Assembly: GCA_016780605.1 (NCBI GenBank)
Contig: JADHLS010000145.1
Span: 1 to 9,411, forward strand
Reading direction: 5' to 3'
DNA length: 9,411 nucleotides
Origin: Reyranella sp.
Lineage (GTDB): Bacteria; Pseudomonadota; Alphaproteobacteria; Reyranellales; Reyranellaceae
The notes beneath the pieces are model-generated. The model saw nothing but the letters and a program-made list of their open reading frames with translations. It did no database searches and was not told the origin of the DNA. Positions 5,944-9,411 of the stretch are shown piece by piece. Both the position numbers and the translations under genes were made by a program. Position 1 is the stretch's first letter. Each line of letters opens with the position of its first letter.

Positions 5944-6521
5944 TGCGCCATCTCGTGATTTTTGCCCGTGCGCCGCAGTTCGGGCGCGTGAAGCGCCGGC
6001 TGGCGCGCGATATCGGCGATGCCGCGGCAACACGTTTCTATCGCCTCACACTGGCGCGACAGATCCGGTTGCTGCGCGACCGCCGCTGGCGGCTCTGGCT
6101 GTTCGTGACGCCGGACACGGCGTTGGCTGATGTCGCGTGGCGCGGCATTCGACGGATCCGGCCGCAGGGACCGGGCGATCTCGGCGTGCGCATGAAGCGG
6201 CCGTTCCGGACGCTGCCGCCGGGACCCGTCGTGATGGTCGGCAGCGACATCCCGGCGATGCGCGCCCATCACATCGCCCGCGCCTTCCATCTGCTGGGTA
6301 GTCACGACTTCGTCTTCGGCCCGGCGCCTGACGGAGGGTTCTGGCTGGTCGGCGCGCGCCGCACCCGGCCCTTGCCACACGGCCTGTTCGCCGACGTGCG
6401 CTGGTCGACGCATCACGCCCTCAGGGATTCGGTCCTGACCCTGCCTTTGGATTATTCGTTCGCGTCCGCCGATACGCTCGACGATGTCGACGATCTGGCG
6501 AGCTTCAGGGCCGTCGCTTGA
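5940..6521 (+). CDS. DUF2064/TIGR04282 transferase (rSAM/selenodomain-associated transferase 1)
   Basis: A 193-residue protein of the nucleotidyltransferase-like GT-A superfamily. It shows FARAPQFGRVKRRLA (8-22), which resembles the nucleotide-binding loop, then GDLGVRM (79-85), VGSDIP (100-105; metal-binding Asp) and GPAPDGGFWLVG (127-138), followed by FADVRWST and a DDVDD stretch near the C-terminus. These match DUF2064 proteins, which are regularly found beside TIGR04283 enzymes and sometimes fused to them. The biochemical role is unproven; activation of a sugar or alcohol by nucleotidyl transfer, or glycosyl transfer, are both suggested. Translation begins at ATG 5940, in the ATGA overlap with the previous gene (a second ATG follows at once). 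It is the last gene of the plus-strand run, and its last 17 bp overlap the convergent TPR gene. Confidence 0.88.
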   Translation: MMRHLVIFARAPQFGRVKRRLARDIGDAAATRFYRLTLARQIRLLRDRRWRLWLFVTPDTALADVAWRGIRRIRPQGPGDLGVRMKRPFRTLPPGPVVMVGSDIPAMRAHHIARAFHLLGSHDFVFGPAPDGGFWLVGARRTRPLPHGLFADVRWSTHHALRDSVLTLPLDYSFASADTLDDVDDLASFRAVA

Positions 6522-7929
6522 GCTTCGCAAGCTCGCTCTTCACCGCAACGAACACCGACTCCCAATCGCCGGGACGCGGCTGACGGAACAGGCGCGCGGT
6601 CGGATACCAGGGCGCGTTTGCGCCGCCGAGCTGCCAGCGCCAGTCGACGACCGAGGGCTGCAGCACCCAGGTCCGGATGCCCATGGCGGCCGCGAGATGG
6701 GCGATCGGCGCGTCGATCGAGATCAAGAGGTCGAGCTGCGACAGCGCGGTCGCCGCCTCGGCGAAGTCGAAGATGCCGCGGCCGACATCGTGCACCAGGC
6801 CACCGGCGCCGAAGGTCTGGATGTCCTTCTGGTGCTGGCCGCCCTGGAGGCTGAACATCAGCAGCTCGGGATCGCCAGCCAACGCCATGAAGCGCGCGAA
6901 GGGCACCGAGCGCTGGCGATCCTGCGGCCGGCCCGGCATGCCTGCCCAGTAGATGCCGACGCGAAGCTTCGCCTGCTCGATATGGCCGAGCTTGATGCGG
7001 CTCTCGGCCGGCGCCTTGAGGTAGGCCGGCTGCAACGCCAGCGCCTCGAAATCGACGCGGCAGAGATGGGGCAGCGACACCATCGAGGCATGGACGTCGA
7101 AGTCGGGCAGCGGCTCGCCTTCGGCGACGACGTGGTCGATGTAGTCAGCGGTGGCCAAAAGCTCCTTGAGCAGCGCCTGGCAGAGCACGATGACGGTGGC
7201 GCCGCGACGCTTCAGCTCGCGGGCGAAGCGCACGAACAGCAGCACGTCGCCCAGCCCCTGCTCGGGATAGAGCAGGATACGCTTGCCGCCGACCGGCCGG
7301 CCGTCCCACGCCGGCTGCGTGAAGTCGGGCGTCGGTGTCTCGGGCAGGCGCTTGCGCGCTTCGTAGGCGGCGAAGCCCTGGGCCAGCTCGCCGCGCATCA
7401 GGAGCGCAATGGCCAGCTCGACTCGGGCGCGCCGGTTGTCGGGATTGAGCGCCAGCGCGCGCCCGAAGCAGCCGACGGCCTCGTCGAGGCGGCCGAGATC
7501 GCGCAGGCAGAGCGCCAGATTGAAGAAGCCCTCACCGTAGTCGCGGTTGAGCGTGATCGAGTGGAAGTGGTGCTTCACCGCCTCGTCGAGCCGGTTGGCC
7601 GCACGCAGCGCGTTGCCGAGATTGGAATGCAGCGCCGGATTGTTGGGATCGGCGGCGAGCGACAGCCGATGATGGCAGACCGAGGCTTCGAGCTTGCCGG
7701 CGAGGCGCAGGGCGACACCGAGATTGTTGTGCAGCTCGGCGTGGTAGGGCCGCACCGCGAGCAGCTTCAGGTAGGAGCTGATCGCCTCGTCGAGACGGCC
7801 GGCGCGATGGGCCTGGGCCGCGAGCCGCAATTGCTGAACGAATGTATCATCGCCGCCGAACAAAGGCGTTGGCATGGACGACGCCTGCGATTCGGGGCGG
7901 AGAGGATAAAGCGACGGGGTGTCGTTCAC
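6505..7929 (-). CDS. TPR-repeat protein with C-terminal glycosyltransferase (GT9/GT41-like) domain
   Basis: A 474-residue protein. Residues about 34-205 form five tetratricopeptide repeats with the usual spacing (for example AGRLDEAISSYLKLLAVRP, LHNNLGVALRLAGKLEAS, FFNLALCLRDLGRLDEAV). The C-terminal half begins with GKRILLYPEQGLGDVLLFVRF, a GT-B-type nucleotide-sugar loop, and ends with LLISIDAPIAHLAAAMG and DWRW...APWYPTARLFRQ, typical of alphaproteobacterial TPR glycosyltransferases of the heptosyltransferase/OGT-like group. No signal peptide or membrane helix is evident, so it is probably cytosolic and acts on protein or polysaccharide. The start is uncertain: the GTG at 7929 abuts GGAAGG with no spacing, while ATG 7875 begins just before the conserved part but lacks a ribosome binding site. 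An in-frame TAA just upstream excludes a longer form. Confidence 0.88.
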   Translation of the reverse strand: MNDTPSLYPLRPESQASSMPTPLFGGDDTFVQQLRLAAQAHRAGRLDEAISSYLKLLAVRPYHAELHNNLGVALRLAGKLEASVCHHRLSLAADPNNPALHSNLGNALRAANRLDEAVKHHFHSITLNRDYGEGFFNLALCLRDLGRLDEAVGCFGRALALNPDNRRARVELAIALLMRGELAQGFAAYEARKRLPETPTPDFTQPAWDGRPVGGKRILLYPEQGLGDVLLFVRFARELKRRGATVIVLCQALLKELLATADYIDHVVAEGEPLPDFDVHASMVSLPHLCRVDFEALALQPAYLKAPAESRIKLGHIEQAKLRVGIYWAGMPGRPQDRQRSVPFARFMALAGDPELLMFSLQGGQHQKDIQTFGAGGLVHDVGRGIFDFAEAATALSQLDLLISIDAPIAHLAAAMGIRTWVLQPSVVDWRWQLGGANAPWYPTARLFRQPRPGDWESVFVAVKSELAKLKRRP

Positions 7930-8044
7930 CCTTCCATCTTACATGAAATACTGTTCTTAAACAGCTGTAACAAAAAGATTTTCCATTAGTTTCAGAGACA
8001 TAGAACCCAACGGATGCCGGTAGGGTCGAAGCTTTCGCCGCGCA
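7930..8044. other. AT-rich intergenic region between asd and the TPR-glycosyltransferase gene
   Basis: These 115 bp hold no convincing small gene. Base composition drops sharply in GC at about 7930-8005. Besides the candidate promoter and palindrome, an imperfect 22-nt hairpin at 8005-8026 (ACCC/GGGT outer arms) lies 19 bp past the asd stop and might be a weak terminator on the minus strand, though it has no run of T. Confidence 0.5.
7945..7973 (-). promoter_or_regulatory. Possible promoter of the TPR-glycosyltransferase gene with a palindrome in the spacer
   Basis: On the minus strand TTGTTA (7968-7973) and TATTTC (7945-7950) are 17 bp apart in the only AT-rich stretch of the window. The spacer holds the inverted repeat CTGTT-N4-AACAG (7951-7964), which would be well placed as a repressor operator. 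The -10 match is poor (three of six), so confidence is low. Confidence 0.33.
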
Positions 8045-9058
8045 CTAGATATAGCCGCGGACCAGCTCCTCGGCGATCTGGATGGCGTTCAGCGCCGCGC
8101 CCTTGCGCAGGTTGTCGCTGACGATCCAGAGGGCGAGCCCGTTGTCGATCGTGGGATCGACGCGCACGCGGCTCACGAACACGGCGTCCTGGCCGGTGAC
8201 CTCCTGCGGCGTGACGTAGCCGCCGTTCTCGCGGCGATCGACGACCAGCACGCCCGGCTGCGCGGCCAGCACGCGACGCGCCTCATGCTCGTCGAGCGGC
8301 TGCTCGAGTTCGAGGTTCACCGCCTCGGCATGGCCGATGAAGGTCGGCACGCGCACGCAGGTCGCGTGGACCTTGATCTTGGGGTCGAGGATCTTCTTGG
8401 TCTCGACCACCATCTTCCACTCTTCCTTGGTCGAGCCGTCATCCATGAAGACGTCGATGTGCGGGATGACGTTGAAGGCGATCGACTTGGTGAACTTCTT
8501 GGGCTCCAGCGTCTGGTTCACGAAGAAGCTCTTGGTCTGGTTCAAAAGCTCGTCCATGGCGTCCTTGCCGGCGCCGGAGGTCGATTGATAGGTCGAGACC
8601 ACCACGCGCTTGATGGTCGCGGCCTCGTGGATCGGCTTCAGCGCCGTCACCATCTGGATGGTCGAGCAGTTGGGATTGGCGATGATGCCCCGCGCCTTGT
8701 AGCCCGCTATCGCCGCGGCATTCACTTCCGGCACGACCAGCGGCACATCCGGGTCCATCCGCCAGTAGGAGGTGTTGTCGATCACCACCGCGCCCGCCTT
8801 GGCGGCGCGCGGGCTGTGCTCGGCCGACACCTTGGCGCCGGGCGAGGAGAGCACGATGTCGATGCCCTTGAAGTCGAACTTGGCGAGATCCTGGACCTTC
8901 AGCACCCCGTTCTCGCCGAACGAGGTCTGCTTGCCCGCCGACTTGGCCGAGGCCAGCGCCACGACGTCATCGGCCGGGAAGCTCCGCTCGGCCAGGATCT
9001 GCAACATTTCGCGCCCGACATTGCCGGTCGCGCCGACGACGGCGACTCGATAGCCCAT
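8045..9058 (-). CDS. asd: Aspartate-semialdehyde dehydrogenase
   Basis: A 337-residue enzyme, normal for the family (about 335-345). It opens with RVAVVGATGNVGREML, the NADP-binding glycine loop (GATGNVG, 9-15). The catalytic cysteine is Cys131 in NPNCSTIQM, the segment STYQSTSGAGKDAMDEL follows, and His243 in PTFIGHAEAVNLE is the probable acid/base. It reduces aspartyl-4-phosphate to aspartate 4-semialdehyde, the branch point to lysine, diaminopimelate, threonine and methionine, in the cytoplasm. The ATG at 9058 was chosen over an upstream in-frame ATG at 9112 because the Rossmann strand begins here and AGGTGG precedes it closely. A Bug-type gene lies 60 bp upstream on the same strand; no strong promoter is seen in the gap, so co-transcription is possible but has no functional logic. 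Confidence 0.96.
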   Translation of the reverse strand: MGYRVAVVGATGNVGREMLQILAERSFPADDVVALASAKSAGKQTSFGENGVLKVQDLAKFDFKGIDIVLSSPGAKVSAEHSPRAAKAGAVVIDNTSYWRMDPDVPLVVPEVNAAAIAGYKARGIIANPNCSTIQMVTALKPIHEAATIKRVVVSTYQSTSGAGKDAMDELLNQTKSFFVNQTLEPKKFTKSIAFNVIPHIDVFMDDGSTKEEWKMVVETKKILDPKIKVHATCVRVPTFIGHAEAVNLELEQPLDEHEARRVLAAQPGVLVVDRRENGGYVTPQEVTGQDAVFVSRVRVDPTIDNGLALWIVSDNLRKGAALNAIQIAEELVRGYI

Positions 9059-9118
9059 GGCCCACCTGTGTGACGGAGGCAGGGAGATACGCGCCGAAGG
9101 CGGCTTTTGCAAGGAAGG

Positions 9119-9411
9119 CTACTGATCTGCCGACGCTCCAGATGCTTTGATGATAGGCAGCCACAGGGCCAAGTCGGTGCGAACCAGCTCCTGGGCCGCG
9201 GCCGGCGACAGCGGCGGCAGGATCTCGATGCCCTGGGCCAGCATCTTTTCGCGCACCGCAGGCAATTGGCCGATACGGTTGAATTCAGCGTTGAGCTTGC
9301 CCACTACGGGCTCCGGGGCGCCCGCCGGCAGGGCGAAGCCCGTCCACGTATTGACGACGTAGTCCTTAAGCCCCGATTCGATCATGGTCGGGACCTCGGG
9401 CAGCAGGTCTG
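9119..9411 (-). CDS. Bug/TctC-family periplasmic solute-binding protein (C-terminal part, runs off right edge)
   Basis: The last 97 codons of a gene that begins beyond the right edge. The visible segment DLLPEVPTMIESGL, then WTGFALPAGAPEPVVGKLNAEFNRI, and the closing stretch REKMLAQGIEILPPLSPAAAQELVRTDLALWLPIIKASG match the C-terminal lobe of Bug (TctC-like) extracytoplasmic binding proteins, usually about 320-330 residues. These bind carboxylates or similar solutes for tripartite tricarboxylate transporters, or act as orphan receptors. Reading continues open to the window edge, so the ATG at 9385 is internal, not the start. The ligand cannot be told, and no TctA or TctB gene is present in the window. 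Confidence 0.88.
   Translation of the reverse strand, partial: DLLPEVPTMIESGLKDYVVNTWTGFALPAGAPEPVVGKLNAEFNRIGQLPAVREKMLAQGIEILPPLSPAAAQELVRTDLALWLPIIKASGASADQ

Noticed and set aside
6484..7989. A 501-codon open frame on the plus strand opposite the TPR-glycosyltransferase gene
   Set aside because: Its translation is rich in Arg, Glu, Gln and His with no domain pattern, as expected from an antisense frame of a GC-rich gene, and the minus-strand protein has clear TPR and glycosyltransferase motifs.
9091..9108. Short GC hairpin followed by TTTT on the plus strand between asd and the Bug gene
   Set aside because: Both flanking genes are on the minus strand, where the T-run would lie before rather than after the stem, and the stem is only 4 bp.
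1..9411. CRISPR arrays, tRNA or rRNA genes, insertion sequences or phage attachment sites
   Set aside because: I saw no direct repeats with regular spacers, no cloverleaf with conserved tRNA bases, and no transposase or integrase motifs. The cross-shaped repeat at 638-744 looks tRNA-like in outline but lacks tRNA features such as the T-loop GTTCGA and CCA end.

Overview
The window is GC-rich, densely packed bacterial chromosome, most likely from an alphaproteobacterium (Rhodospirillales or Rhizobiales relatives; a Reyranella-like organism is plausible but unproven). The reasons are the sdhC/sdhD type, a mesaconyl-CoA hydratase next to an Mcl2-like CitE-family protein as in Rhodobacter sphaeroides, a Bug/TctC solute-binding protein, and a cross-shaped interspersed repeat of a kind common in that class. 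There are ten complete or nearly complete genes, two partial edge genes (sdhD and a Bug gene), and no tRNA, rRNA, CRISPR array or insertion sequence.

Layout. (1) 1-505, minus: start of sdhD and complete sdhC, the membrane anchor of succinate dehydrogenase, with a candidate promoter at 542-569. (2) 638-744: a palindromic repeat that folds as a cross and ends 4 bp past the stop codon of the next gene. (3) 749-2694, minus: a two-gene operon with an ATGA overlap. It encodes a CitE-family acyl-CoA lyase/thioesterase resembling Mcl2 and a double-hotdog mesaconyl-CoA hydratase, both linked to the ethylmalonyl-CoA (glyoxylate-regenerating) pathway of acetyl-CoA assimilation. (4) 2695-2764: a short divergent promoter region whose -10 boxes overlap on the two strands. 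(5) 2765-6521, plus: a tight five-gene run of pdxY (pyridoxal kinase), a LysE-family exporter, an unassigned radical SAM protein, a family-2-like glycosyltransferase (TIGR04283 type) and a DUF2064/TIGR04282 nucleotidyltransferase-like protein. The last three are coupled by 4-bp overlaps. (6) 6505-7929, minus: a TPR-glycosyltransferase that converges on the run with a 17-bp overlap of coding ends. (7) 7930-8044: an AT-rich intergenic region with a candidate promoter and palindrome. (8) 8045-9411, minus: asd (aspartate-semialdehyde dehydrogenase), preceded by the C-terminal part of a Bug-family periplasmic binding protein that runs off the right edge.

How the parts work together. The mcl2/mch operon would interconvert or hydrolyse C4/C5 CoA esters that enter the TCA cycle as malate or succinyl-CoA, which fits its position upstream of succinate dehydrogenase. 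The most intriguing block is 4346-6521: a radical SAM enzyme with nine cysteines, co-translated with the two transferase families that usually accompany rSAM/selenodomain (arsenosugar) loci. Here the radical SAM protein does not look like the standard ArsS. With the LysE-type exporter just upstream, it could be an undescribed small-molecule or glycoconjugate pathway. That is inference from gene order and motifs only.
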